Source of the DNA: Halieaceae bacterium UBA5085
Lineage (GTDB): Bacteria > Pseudomonadota > Gammaproteobacteria > Pseudomonadales > Halieaceae
Reading direction: 5' to 3'
Length of the DNA stretch: 64,000 bases
Assembly: GCA_002414665.1 (NCBI GenBank)
Contig: DIAF01000020.1
Coordinates: 102,890 to 166,889, forward strand
The notes below the pieces were generated by a model. That model searched no databases. It worked only from the letters and a program-made list of their open reading frames with translations, and had not been told where the DNA came from. This document shows positions 42,646-51,085 of the stretch, piece by piece. Position numbers and translations under genes: made by a program. Position 1 is the stretch's first letter. Every line of letters begins with the position of its first letter.

Positions 42646-43479
42646 ATGACCACAACTGGCGCAACGACCCTCCTGCTGATTCTGGTCCTGAGCATTTTTC
42701 CTGTCACATTCGCAGCGAGTAGCGGCGAGGGTTCATACCTCCGGTTTCACTGGAAAATCACCTTCGCGGACAGCGAGCAGCGCAAGCTGAGGCTCTGAAT
42801 CGGGGAGATCCATGGTGCGCTGGAAGCATTGGGGGGAGTTTTACCCTTCGAGCTGCATGTGCACTTTCATCGTCGCGACGCCGGTGCCCTGGGCCATACA
42901 AGGCGCTCACGCCGACAGAGCGTACACTTTTACGTTGACCCACAATTTTCTTACGATGCCTTGCGCCGGGACTGGACTGCATCACACGAGCTCAGCCACC
43001 TGGTATTGCCCTATCTCGGCGCCGAGCACATCTGGTTCGCCGAGGGGTTCGCGAGCGACATGCAGTAGCAGGTCATGCAATCGGCCGGAATCCTGTCTGC
43101 ATCGGAGGTTGATGAACGCTACTGGCGCAAAATTGAGCGTGCTGAACGCAGCTATCCCAATGTCGGCAAGCCCTTTACGCAAGCCGCAGCGGCACTGCGC
43201 GCCGGGGGCAACTACCCAACGCTCTACTGGGGCGGAGCGATAGACTTCCGGCAGGTAGACCGGGCGTTGCAGATCTCATCAGAGAAGTCCCTGATCGAGG
43301 TATTGGGTGAATACCTGGCGTGCTGCCGACAGAGACAAAGCGACCTCGCACAGCTGGTCCGGGAACTGGATCATCTTGCTTCATCAAATGTGTTCAGTCA
43401 CCCTCTCCGGAAGTTCCAAACCGAGCAGGGCTTCCCGCGTTACCAGGGTTTGCGGTCCAGCCATCTGCCAATCCAGTAA
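42646..43479 (+). pseudogene. Secreted gluzincin metallopeptidase-like gene with two in-frame stops
   Basis: One continuous frame of 277 codons opens with a signal peptide (MTTTGATTLLLILVLSIFPV then TFAAS). It includes a zinc site HELSH with the downstream Glu in WFAEGFAS. Two nonsense codons break it: TGA at 42796-42798, where the context RKLRL-x-IGEIHGALEAL suggests Trp, and TAG at 43066-43068, where SDMQ-x-QVMQ suggests Tyr. The remainder stays in frame to 43479 with normal coding composition, so the inactivation looks recent. The family resembles peptidase MA/M61-like proteins. Confidence 0.75.
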
Positions 43480-43613
43480 TCCACACTGACAAACCTCCCT
43501 GCCTCGCTGAAAAACAGCGCCGGCAGCGTGATCAAGTAGGTCGCGCCAAAATCGATCCCGCGGGATCGATCCAGAAGATCACGGGATCGCGTCAGCAGAA
43601 GCGTCGCGTTCAT
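43440..43613 (-). pseudogene. DoxX-like remnant with internal deletion (57 aa)
   Basis: An ATG with an AAAGGA ribosome site opens MNATLLLTRSRDLLDRSRG, which resembles the start of DoxX membrane proteins. It passes directly into YLITLPALFFSEAGRF then VSVDYWIGR, resembling their C-terminal helix. The two middle helices (about 70-90 residues) are absent. It overlaps the 3' end of the metallopeptidase pseudogene on the other strand. Could instead be a short functional membrane peptide; assignment is by resemblance only. Confidence 0.5.
43551..43570. repeat. Perfect 20-bp palindrome
   Basis: ATCGATCCCGCGGGATCGAT is fully self-complementary and followed by a partial copy (GATCACGGGATCG at 43577-43589). 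It lies at the inferred deletion junction of the DoxX-like remnant. Confidence 0.6.
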
Positions 43614-43821
43614 GCGGATTCCTTTGTCTTATCGGATGGGTAACAGCAGCAAAGACCCTTCCTCAGCCAGGGCTTGCGGACGGTCCTTACTGCCGGTCAA
43701 CAGCTAAGGTCGAGCTACAGCGATCCGTCTAGCCGGCGCCACAAGCGGCATGGCCAGGGAACTTGCGAGAAAGGGTGCGCTCAGGAATAGTTGTGCGAAT
43801 AGTAAAGATTCTTGGCGACCG

Positions 43822-44742
43822 CTAGCGGCGCCGAATCCGCTCAGCCTCGACGGTGCCGTCACTTAATACCCGACCGCGCACTTCAACGTAGTCGCCGGAA
43901 ACCGGTGACTTGTCGATCCGCAGGCGCGCGGCTGGCTGCAGCTGGAGACCGTCCACCGCCCAGCGACCGCTGAGCCGACCGTGCACGCGCAACTTTGCAC
44001 CCACTGGCAACGGCGATGGATTGCCCTGTGCGTCGTGAGCGCCCTCATCAACCCAGCGCACGATCAGATCGATCTCCTCGTCGCTTAGGTAAGGCGGCCC
44101 GTCGAAAGGCATACGTGGCCTGGCGTCCCCGCGGATCCGTCGCACCAGCTCGCTGGCCGCGGCATTACCGGGTACCACCCGGGCCCGTTCGACCGGCGAC
44201 AGCGTGTGCTCCAGGGAAGTGAGCCGATACCCCTCCGGTGGCGCGCCCATCAGCCCGTTGTCGGTGTGACATTTCGCGCAGCGGCGGGCGAAGATGGGGG
44301 CGACATGAGTGTAGGTCACCGGGCCGTCGACGCCGGGCAGCGGGGTTGACACCGGCTCTGCTGCGGCTACCGAGGCGGCACCCTCCGGCATCCCGGCCTC
44401 GATCCATGCCTCGAACTTCGCTATCTCGTTATCACTGAGGAAAGGCGGCCCCATCATCGGCATGCGCGGCAGGCTGGTCCCTCTCAGGCGACGAATCAGC
44501 TCACTTGCTTCCGGATCTCCCCGGCGCACTACTGGGCCGTTCGTGCTGCCCTTGATGACATTGGCGTAGCTATCCAAAGCCAGACCCATTGGCGCACTGG
44601 AGCCCGCATGGCAAAGGGTGCAGCGAGTGTTGAAAATTGGTGCCAGGTCTGCATAGGTCACAGACTCTGCATGGACGGTCGCAGCCCAGCCCACGAGCGC
44701 GAGCAGAACGCATACGGAAGTGATTGGCACCCGGTTGATCAT
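43822..44742 (-). CDS. Periplasmic diheme c-type cytochrome-like protein
   Basis: 306 aa. The ATG at 44742 has a GGAGAGAG ribosome site and opens a signal peptide ending VHAES. Two tandem domains of about 100 residues each carry one CxxCH heme site (CTLCH and CAKCH). Each also has a distal MPxxGPPxLSDxEI segment that may supply the Met ligand, as in planctomycete-type cytochrome C domains. The C-terminal 60 residues form a strand-rich DUF5666-like domain (KLRVHGRLSGRWAVDGLQL). Electron partner unknown; no oxidase or dehydrogenase is adjacent. Confidence 0.82.
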   Translation of the reverse strand: MINRVPITSVCVLLALVGWAATVHAESVTYADLAPIFNTRCTLCHAGSSAPMGLALDSYANVIKGSTNGPVVRRGDPEASELIRRLRGTSLPRMPMMGPPFLSDNEIAKFEAWIEAGMPEGAASVAAAEPVSTPLPGVDGPVTYTHVAPIFARRCAKCHTDNGLMGAPPEGYRLTSLEHTLSPVERARVVPGNAAASELVRRIRGDARPRMPFDGPPYLSDEEIDLIVRWVDEGAHDAQGNPSPLPVGAKLRVHGRLSGRWAVDGLQLQPAARLRIDKSPVSGDYVEVRGRVLSDGTVEAERIRRR

Positions 44743-44887
44743 GACTTCTCTCTCCGCGTCACGCCGGTCGCTGACGACCACTGGGTAAGGACTCGAGGCA
44801 TAAAGCGCTTCATGGCTACAGAGGCATGGCACAGCAGCAAACGGACATAGGCGATTATTACACCGTTAGTAAGGTCAGTGAGACCGC

Positions 44888-45472
44888 TCATCCTTCAATC
44901 CAACCCACAATCACAGAACCAATCGCGATGAGTCCGAAGGCGAAAAACAGCAGTGCGGCTGCCCTATGGACCCATTTCGCCGAAATCCTGCGCAACAGGG
45001 TTCGACCAACAAGAATTCCCAGAAGGGAAACAGACCACAATGCCAGGGTTCCGCCGACGAAGACTGTCCAGAGGGCTCCGGTCTGCGCCGCGAGTGCCAC
45101 CATCGCCAACTGGGTTTTGTCGCCTAGCTCGGCGGCGAAGATCAAGCTAAAGCTCATAATCCATGCGTGGCGATGATCTGTCGCGGAGACATCATCGTCA
45201 CTTTCGTCGGCGGAATTCAAGGAGCGATACGCAAAAAACAGGAACAGCAAGCCGGCAAAAACAAGTACAAATTCTCGCGGCAGTAGTCGAGACACACCCT
45301 CACCAACAAGCACGGCGAGGAGGTTAAGCAGCAAAAAGGCAGCAAAAGTACCGAAGATGACCGGGGCAATACGATAGCGGTGTGCCAGGGTCATCGCCAT
45401 GATCTGTGTCTTGTCTCCCATCTCCGCCAGAAACAGCAGCGTGAATGTCGACAAGAGCGCGCTGTAATCCAT
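44888..45472 (-). CDS. TMEM165/GDT1 family cation transporter
   Basis: 194 aa with six predicted helices arranged as an inverted repeat. The two family signatures are AEMGDKTQIMAMTLA near residues 16-30 and AELGDKTQLAMVALA near residues 115-129. Bacterial members such as MneA export manganese. I looked upstream for the yybP-ykoY manganese riboswitch and did not see its conserved loops. The gene is monocistronic, with 245 bp to guaA on its upstream side. Confidence 0.9.
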   Translation of the reverse strand: MDYSALLSTFTLLFLAEMGDKTQIMAMTLAHRYRIAPVIFGTFAAFLLLNLLAVLVGEGVSRLLPREFVLVFAGLLFLFFAYRSLNSADESDDDVSATDHRHAWIMSFSLIFAAELGDKTQLAMVALAAQTGALWTVFVGGTLALWSVSLLGILVGRTLLRRISAKWVHRAAALLFFAFGLIAIGSVIVGWIEG

Positions 45473-45717
45473 GATAACGTCTCTTTGAATGTATTCAGTC
45501 TGTGGGCGAAATTCCTGTTGCTCTCAGGTGATGTGTTCCACGGGCATGTCTACGCGGTGTAACTTTGTTTTCAACGCCTTCTGACACAGATGAGTGCTGC
45601 ATTTTTCAGATAAACAGGATTGCTTTCCGAAACAAGCGTTCAGCAGGTCTACAGCACCATATGCTGTTTGATTTGGAGTTATTTACTTTTTATTATCCGA
45701 CGCGTTATGAGTTTCCG

Positions 45718-47295
45718 TCACTCCCACTCAATCGTCGCCGGCGGCTTGCTACTCACGTCATAGGTCACCCGGGACACACCCGAGATCTCATTGATAATCC
45801 GGTTGGACACCGTCTCCAACAATTCATAGGGCAAATGTGCCCAGCGCGCCGTCATGAAGTCCACGGTCTCTACCGCGCGCAGTGCAATCACCCACTCGTA
45901 GCGACGACCATCGCCGACCACGCCGACGGATTTCACCGGCAGGAACACGGCGAAGGCCTGGCTCGTCTTGTGATACCAGTCCGCGCGGTGCAACTCTTCA
46001 ATGAAGATGGCATCGGCCCGGCGCAGCAGCTCGGCGTATTCTTTCTTTACTTCACCGAGAATCCGCACCCCCAGGCCGGGGCCGGGGAAGGGATGGCGAT
46101 AGACCATGTCGTAGGGCAGGCCCAGTTCAAGGCCGATGCGCCGCACCTCATCCTTGAACAGTTCGCGCAGGGGCTCAACCAGCTCCATGGCCATGTCGTC
46201 CGGGAGGCCGCCCACATTGTGGTGTGACTTGATCACGTGCGCCTTGCCGGTCTTGGCACCGGCAGATTCAATCACGTCCGGGTAGATGGTGCCCTGGGCC
46301 AGCCAGTTCACATCGCGCAGTTTGGTGGCTCCGGCGTCGAACACCTCGATGAAGGTGTTGCCGATGATCTTGCGCTTGGCCTCCGGGTCCGCCTCGCCGG
46401 CCAGCTTGCCAAGGAACAGGTCTTCCGCATTCACCCGGATGACTTTCACGCCCATATTACGCGCAAACATCTCCATCACCTGATCACCTTCGTTCAGGCG
46501 CAGCAGGCCGTTGTCGACGAAAACGCAGGTGAGCTGGTCACCAATGGCGCGGTGCAACAGCGCCGCCACCACTGAGGAATCCACACCGCCGGACAGCCCG
46601 AGCAGCACCTTGCCGCTGCCCACGGTGTCCCGCACCCGGGCGATCGCATCTTCCACGATATTCGCCGGCGTCCACAGGGCTTCGCAGCCGCACAGTTCCA
46701 GCACAAAATGCTCGAAGATGCGCTTGCCCTGCAGGGTGTGCGTCACCTCGGGGTGAAACTGGATGCCGTAGAAGGGCTTGCTGCGGTGCGCCATGCCGGC
46801 GATCGGACAGCTGTCAGTGGCCGCCACGAGTTCAAATTCCGGCGGCAGCTCGACCACCTTGTCACCGTGGCTCATCCACACGTCCAGCAGGCTGTTCCCT
46901 GCGCTGTCGAAATGGTCGCGGATATCGTGGAACAGGCCGGTGTTGGTCACCAGGCGAATCTGTGCGTAACCGAATTCGCTGGTGGGGGAGGCACTGACCT
47001 GGCCGCCAAACTGCTCGGCCATGGTCTGCATGCCATAGCAGATGCCCAGCACCGGTACCCCCAGCTCGAATACGCAGGCGGGCGCACGCGGTGAACCGGG
47101 TGCCGGCACCGACTCGGGACCGCCGGACAGGATCACGCCGCTGGGCGCGAACGCCCGAATTTCGCTCTCGCTCATGTCGAAGGCGCGAATCTCGCTGTAC
47201 ACGCCCACCTCCCGCACCCGGCGCGCAATCAGCTGGGTGTACTGGGAACCGAAATCCAGAATCAGGATCCGGCTGGCGTGAATATCTGCTGTCAT
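45718..47295 (-). CDS. guaA: GMP synthase (glutamine-hydrolysing)
   Basis: 525 aa, the usual length. Class I glutamine amidotransferase domain (GICYGMQTMAEQFGG with nucleophile Cys; His in FHPEVTHT), ATP pyrophosphatase domain (LLGLSGGVDSSVVAALL) and C-terminal dimerisation domain ending PPATIEWE. Converts XMP to GMP. The ATG at 47295 is 13 bp after the guaB stop; the longer open frame is spurious. Co-transcribed with guaB. Confidence 0.97.
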   Translation of the reverse strand: MTADIHASRILILDFGSQYTQLIARRVREVGVYSEIRAFDMSESEIRAFAPSGVILSGGPESVPAPGSPRAPACVFELGVPVLGICYGMQTMAEQFGGQVSASPTSEFGYAQIRLVTNTGLFHDIRDHFDSAGNSLLDVWMSHGDKVVELPPEFELVAATDSCPIAGMAHRSKPFYGIQFHPEVTHTLQGKRIFEHFVLELCGCEALWTPANIVEDAIARVRDTVGSGKVLLGLSGGVDSSVVAALLHRAIGDQLTCVFVDNGLLRLNEGDQVMEMFARNMGVKVIRVNAEDLFLGKLAGEADPEAKRKIIGNTFIEVFDAGATKLRDVNWLAQGTIYPDVIESAGAKTGKAHVIKSHHNVGGLPDDMAMELVEPLRELFKDEVRRIGLELGLPYDMVYRHPFPGPGLGVRILGEVKKEYAELLRRADAIFIEELHRADWYHKTSQAFAVFLPVKSVGVVGDGRRYEWVIALRAVETVDFMTARWAHLPYELLETVSNRIINEISGVSRVTYDVSSKPPATIEWE

Positions 47296-47308
47296 TGCGG
47301 TCTGGCCT

Positions 47309-48778
47309 TTAGCGCACGGGGTAATTTGGCGCTTCCTTGGTGATGGAGACATCGTGTACGTGGCTTTCGGACATGCCGGCCGAGGTGACGCGGACAAATT
47401 CCGGGCGAGTGCGCATATCGTCAATGGTCAGGCTGCCGGTGTAACCCATGGCTGACCGGACACCGCCCATCAGCTGGTGAATGATGGCTGAAACGGGGCC
47501 CTTGTAGGGCACGCGCCCCTCAATACCTTCGGGCACCAGTTTCTCCGCGCCCTTGCCGGCATCCTGGAAATAGCGGTCGGAAGAACCCTGCGTGCGCGAC
47601 ATGGCGCCCAGGGAGCCCATGCCGCGGTAGGCCTTGTAGGTGCGCCCCTGGTACAGCTCCACCTCGCCCGGGGCCTCCTCGGTGCCCGCAAACATGCCGC
47701 CCATCATCACCGAGTGGGCGCCGGCGACCAGCGCCTTGGCAATATCCCCGGAAAAGCGGATACCACCATCGGCGATCACCGGCACGTCGTACTCAGCCAG
47801 GGCCGCGACCACGTTGGAGATGGCTGTAATCTGCGGCACGCCGGTGCCCGTCACAACCCGCGTGGTGCAGATCGACCCGGGGCCTATGCCCACCTTGACG
47901 CCATCTGCGCCTGCCTCGGCAAGCGCCAGCGCCGCCGCGGCGGTGGCGATGTTGCCGCCGATCACCTGCACGGACGGGAAATCCCGCTTGATCTGCCGCA
48001 CCCGGTCAATCACGTTCCGCGAGTGCCCGTGCGCGGTGTCCACTACCAGCACATCCACACCCGCGCGGATCAAGGCCGCGACCCGGTCTGCGGTGTCGGG
48101 GCTGGTGCCGACCGAGGCGCCCACGCGCAGCTGGCCGTAGGAATCCTTGCAGGCCATGGGAAAACTCTCGGCCTTGTCGAAATCCTTTACCGTGATCATC
48201 CCGCGCAGTTCGAAGTTGTCGTTAACCACGAGGATCTTCTCGATACGGTGCTGGTGCAGCAAGCGCTGTACCTGCTCGGAGCTGGCGCCTTCGCGCACGG
48301 TCACCAGCTTGTCTTTCGGCGTCATCAGCTCCGAGACGGACTTGGTTGGATCGGATTCGAACCGGGTATCCCGACGCGTGACGATGCCCACCAGATCCTT
48401 GCCGTCGAGTACCGGCACACCGGAAAAGCCATGGGCATTGGTGAGTTCACGCAGCTCAGCCAGGGAGGCGTTCTGCTGAATGGTGATAGGGTCCTTGACC
48501 ACGCCACTCTCGAACTTCTTGACACGGCGCACCTGCTCCGCCTGCTCCGCAATAGTCATGCTCTTGTGAATGATGCCAATGCCGCCCTCCTGGGCCAGGG
48601 CAATGGCGAGGCGCGCTTCGGTCACGGTGTCCATCGCCGCCGACACCAGCGGGATATTCAGCTCGATGCCGCGGGTGAGACGTGTACGCAGCGACACATC
48701 GCTGGGAATCACGTCGGAGTACCCGGGCAGCAGCAGTACGTCATCGAACGTGAGGGCTTCCTGGGCGATACGCAACAT
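47309..48778 (-). CDS. guaB: IMP dehydrogenase
   Basis: 489 aa TIM-barrel enzyme oxidising IMP to XMP. Active-site loop GPGSICTTRVVTG with the catalytic Cys, flap Arg-Tyr region YRGMGSLGAM, and a two-CBS insert at about residues 95-205. First gene of guaBA, with a sigma-70 promoter identified upstream. Confidence 0.97.
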   Translation of the reverse strand: MLRIAQEALTFDDVLLLPGYSDVIPSDVSLRTRLTRGIELNIPLVSAAMDTVTEARLAIALAQEGGIGIIHKSMTIAEQAEQVRRVKKFESGVVKDPITIQQNASLAELRELTNAHGFSGVPVLDGKDLVGIVTRRDTRFESDPTKSVSELMTPKDKLVTVREGASSEQVQRLLHQHRIEKILVVNDNFELRGMITVKDFDKAESFPMACKDSYGQLRVGASVGTSPDTADRVAALIRAGVDVLVVDTAHGHSRNVIDRVRQIKRDFPSVQVIGGNIATAAAALALAEAGADGVKVGIGPGSICTTRVVTGTGVPQITAISNVVAALAEYDVPVIADGGIRFSGDIAKALVAGAHSVMMGGMFAGTEEAPGEVELYQGRTYKAYRGMGSLGAMSRTQGSSDRYFQDAGKGAEKLVPEGIEGRVPYKGPVSAIIHQLMGGVRSAMGYTGSLTIDDMRTRPEFVRVTSAGMSESHVHDVSITKEAPNYPVR

Positions 48779-48816
48779 GGGAGGTCTCCGGCTGGCAGGT
48801 GGCAGCTAAACGTGCA

Positions 48817-48846
48817 ATTATAAATCTTCTGGCCACTACAGGTAAA
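48817..48846 (-). promoter_or_regulatory. guaBA promoter
   Basis: On the minus strand TTTACC (48846-48841), 18 bp, then a perfect TATAAT (48822-48817), placing the start near 48810, about 30 nt upstream of the guaB ATG. The promoter overlaps the longest possible reading frame of xseA. Confidence 0.6.
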
Positions 48847-48855
48847 CCAAAGTCC

Positions 48856-50214
48856 GTGCTGCAACACCCCACGTCCGGTAACCCGCCCACACTCACTGTT
48901 GGCCAGCTGAACCGCGAAGCACGGCGTCTGCTGGAGAGCCATTTCGACTACATCTGGGTCGAAGGCGAAGTGAGCAATTTCGCAGCCCCCTCATCCGGGC
49001 ACTGGTACTTTTCCCTCAAGGACGGCGGCGCCCAGGTGCGCTGCGCCATGTTTCGCAATCGCAACCAGCATATGCGGGTCACGCCAGCAAATGGCATGTC
49101 CATCCGGCTGCGCTGCCGCGTATCGCTGTACGAGGGGAGAGGCGAATTCCAGCTTATTGTCGAACATCTGGAGCACGCGGGCGCCGGGGCGCTGCAGGCC
49201 GCGTTTGAGCGACTGCGGAACAAGCTACAGGCCGAGGGCCTGTTCGCACCGGAACGTAAACGTGCGCTACCCGCAGAGGTGCGGACTCTCGGGGTCATCA
49301 CATCCCCCACTGGCGCGGCCATTCACGATGTTCTGACCGTGTTGCGGCGGCGCTGTCCCGCCATGCGGGTTTTCCTGCTGCCAGTGGCAGTGCAAGGTGA
49401 AGCGGCTGCGGGTGAGATCAGTGCCGCCATCGCCCGCGCCAATCGCTGGCAGGCGGCGGGCGATGCCCGGTTTGACGCCCTGCTGGTCACCCGGGGCGGC
49501 GGCTCCCTCGAGGATCTGTGGGCATTCAATGAAGAGGTTGTCGCGCGGGCCATTGTCGCCAGCGCTCTGCCCGTCGTCAGCGCGGTTGGCCACGAAGTGG
49601 ACATCAGCATCGCCGACATGGTCGCCGACCAGCGCGCGGCAACGCCCTCGGCCGCGGCCGAGTTGCTCAGTCCGGATCAGCGCGAGCGCACCGCGCTGCT
49701 GCTCAGGCTGGAAAACACCCTGGCCGGGCGTATGCGTCAGCGCCTGGAACATGCCGGGCGCGACCTGCATTACCTGAGGCAACGTCTGCGCCACCCCGGG
49801 CAACTGCTACGCGAGCAGGCGCAGCGACTGGATGAGCTGGAGCAACGTCTGCTGCGAGCACAGCGCGCCCAACTGCGAGAGCAACGAGGCGCACTGGCGC
49901 TGCTGGAGAACCGGCTGCGGTCCCGTGCACCCGACACTCGCCTGCGCGCACTGCAGGCTGGGGTCGGCCAGTTGGAACAGCGCCTGCAGCGCGGGATGCA
50001 ACAGCAGCTGCGCAGCGCGAACTCGCAGCTCGCGCACCTGTCGCAGTTACTGGATTCAGTCAGTCCCCTCGCCACCCTGAGCCGGGGCTACAGCATTCTC
50101 CGCGACGAACAGGGTGCCGTGGTGCGCGATGCAGGAAAAGTGGCACGCGGCGCCACGCTGGAAGCGCGACTGGCCCGGGGAGAATTGCGGCTGCGGGTAC
50201 TGGGGACTAAATAG
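48856..50214 (+). CDS. xseA: Exodeoxyribonuclease VII large subunit
   Basis: About 452 aa. N-terminal OB domain (VGQLNREARRLLESHFDYIWVEGEVSNFAAPSSGHWYFSLKD), central catalytic domain (TRGGGSLEDLWAFNEE and SAVGHEVDISIADMVAD) and a long C-terminal coiled coil. Degrades single-stranded DNA together with XseB, which is not in the window. The GTG at 48856 is preferred to the GTG at 48799 because the latter lies within the divergent guaB promoter; neither has a strong ribosome site. Confidence 0.9.
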   Translation: MLQHPTSGNPPTLTVGQLNREARRLLESHFDYIWVEGEVSNFAAPSSGHWYFSLKDGGAQVRCAMFRNRNQHMRVTPANGMSIRLRCRVSLYEGRGEFQLIVEHLEHAGAGALQAAFERLRNKLQAEGLFAPERKRALPAEVRTLGVITSPTGAAIHDVLTVLRRRCPAMRVFLLPVAVQGEAAAGEISAAIARANRWQAAGDARFDALLVTRGGGSLEDLWAFNEEVVARAIVASALPVVSAVGHEVDISIADMVADQRAATPSAAAELLSPDQRERTALLLRLENTLAGRMRQRLEHAGRDLHYLRQRLRHPGQLLREQAQRLDELEQRLLRAQRAQLREQRGALALLENRLRSRAPDTRLRALQAGVGQLEQRLQRGMQQQLRSANSQLAHLSQLLDSVSPLATLSRGYSILRDEQGAVVRDAGKVARGATLEARLARGELRLRVLGTK

Positions 50215-50225
50215 CCCCCGAGAGG

Positions 50226-50873
50226 TCAGTACTTGGCGGGAAGCCGGGTGTTGATGATGATGTGGCGGCCCTCAAAGCGGATATATTCCCCGATGGTGAG
50301 GTCCTTCAGTATCCGCGCCACCATTTCCCGCGAGGCGCCCACCCGGTCCGCGATATCCTGTTGCGTGAGCTTCTCCGGAATGAACAGGGTGCCATCACCG
50401 CGTTCCTCGGAGAGATCCATCAGCACATTGGCAACGCGACCGTATACGTCCTGCAGCGCCAGGCTTTTGACATCGGCGGTCAGCTTGCGCACCCGCTGCG
50501 CCAGGTTACTGATCAGCTTGCGTGCAATACTTGGATGCTCGTCCAGTACCCGATTGAAATCCTCCTTGAAAATGATGCAGAAGGAGCACTTCTCTACCGT
50601 GCGCACGGAGGCAGAGCGCAGGGAGTCATCCAGCAACGCCAGCTCACCGAAATAGTCCCCGGGGCCCTGGGTGTTCATGATGAACTCTTTGCCGTTCTTG
50701 TCGCTACAGTAGACCTTGACCTTTCCGCTTTCGATCACGAACAGAGAATCCGCCGGATCATTTTCGTGGATCACGACCGTATTCTTGGGGAACGACCGGC
50801 TGGTACTGCTGCTCGCCAGTGCGTCCAGTTCCTCTCGCGAGAGCCCCTGAAATATTTCTACCTGCTGCAACAT
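50226..50873 (-). CDS. Crp/Fnr family transcriptional regulator
   Basis: 215 aa. Cyclic-nucleotide-binding-like domain (PGDYFGELALLDDSLRSASVRTVEKCSF, phosphate-binding-cassette style with Glu and Arg but SLRSAS in place of the exact CRP RSA). A C-helix and a C-terminal winged helix follow (LTQQDIADRVGASREMVARILKDL). No Fe-S Cys cluster, so CRP-like rather than FNR-like. The ATG at 50873 has an AGGAA site. It is divergent from an adenylate cyclase gene, so cAMP is a reasonable candidate ligand. Confidence 0.88.
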   Translation of the reverse strand: MLQQVEIFQGLSREELDALASSSTSRSFPKNTVVIHENDPADSLFVIESGKVKVYCSDKNGKEFIMNTQGPGDYFGELALLDDSLRSASVRTVEKCSFCIIFKEDFNRVLDEHPSIARKLISNLAQRVRKLTADVKSLALQDVYGRVANVLMDLSEERGDGTLFIPEKLTQQDIADRVGASREMVARILKDLTIGEYIRFEGRHIIINTRLPAKY

Positions 50874-51085
50874 GCTTGTTATTCCTGCCTCATGCAAAGT
50901 CTGTCCCTGAAGCCATGCCCACATACTACCTCAAGTGCCACAGCAAACACACCTGTCAGGGGAATTACCACCCGCCACACGGCAGCGCCGCCCGTGTTCT
51001 TATATAACGAATGAAACTCCGATTTCCACAGTAATCCGTGCATCGCTATACTGCAGACCATCATGCGACCCGGAACCCACACGAC

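Noticed and set aside
45473..45717. Manganese riboswitch (yybP-ykoY) upstream of the GDT1 gene
   Set aside because: The conserved loop sequences of this riboswitch were not seen on the minus strand of this spacer.
50915..51007. 30-codon Cys/His-rich frame between the Crp and cyclase genes
   Set aside because: No ribosome site and no family resemblance; it sits in the divergent promoter region and is probably chance.
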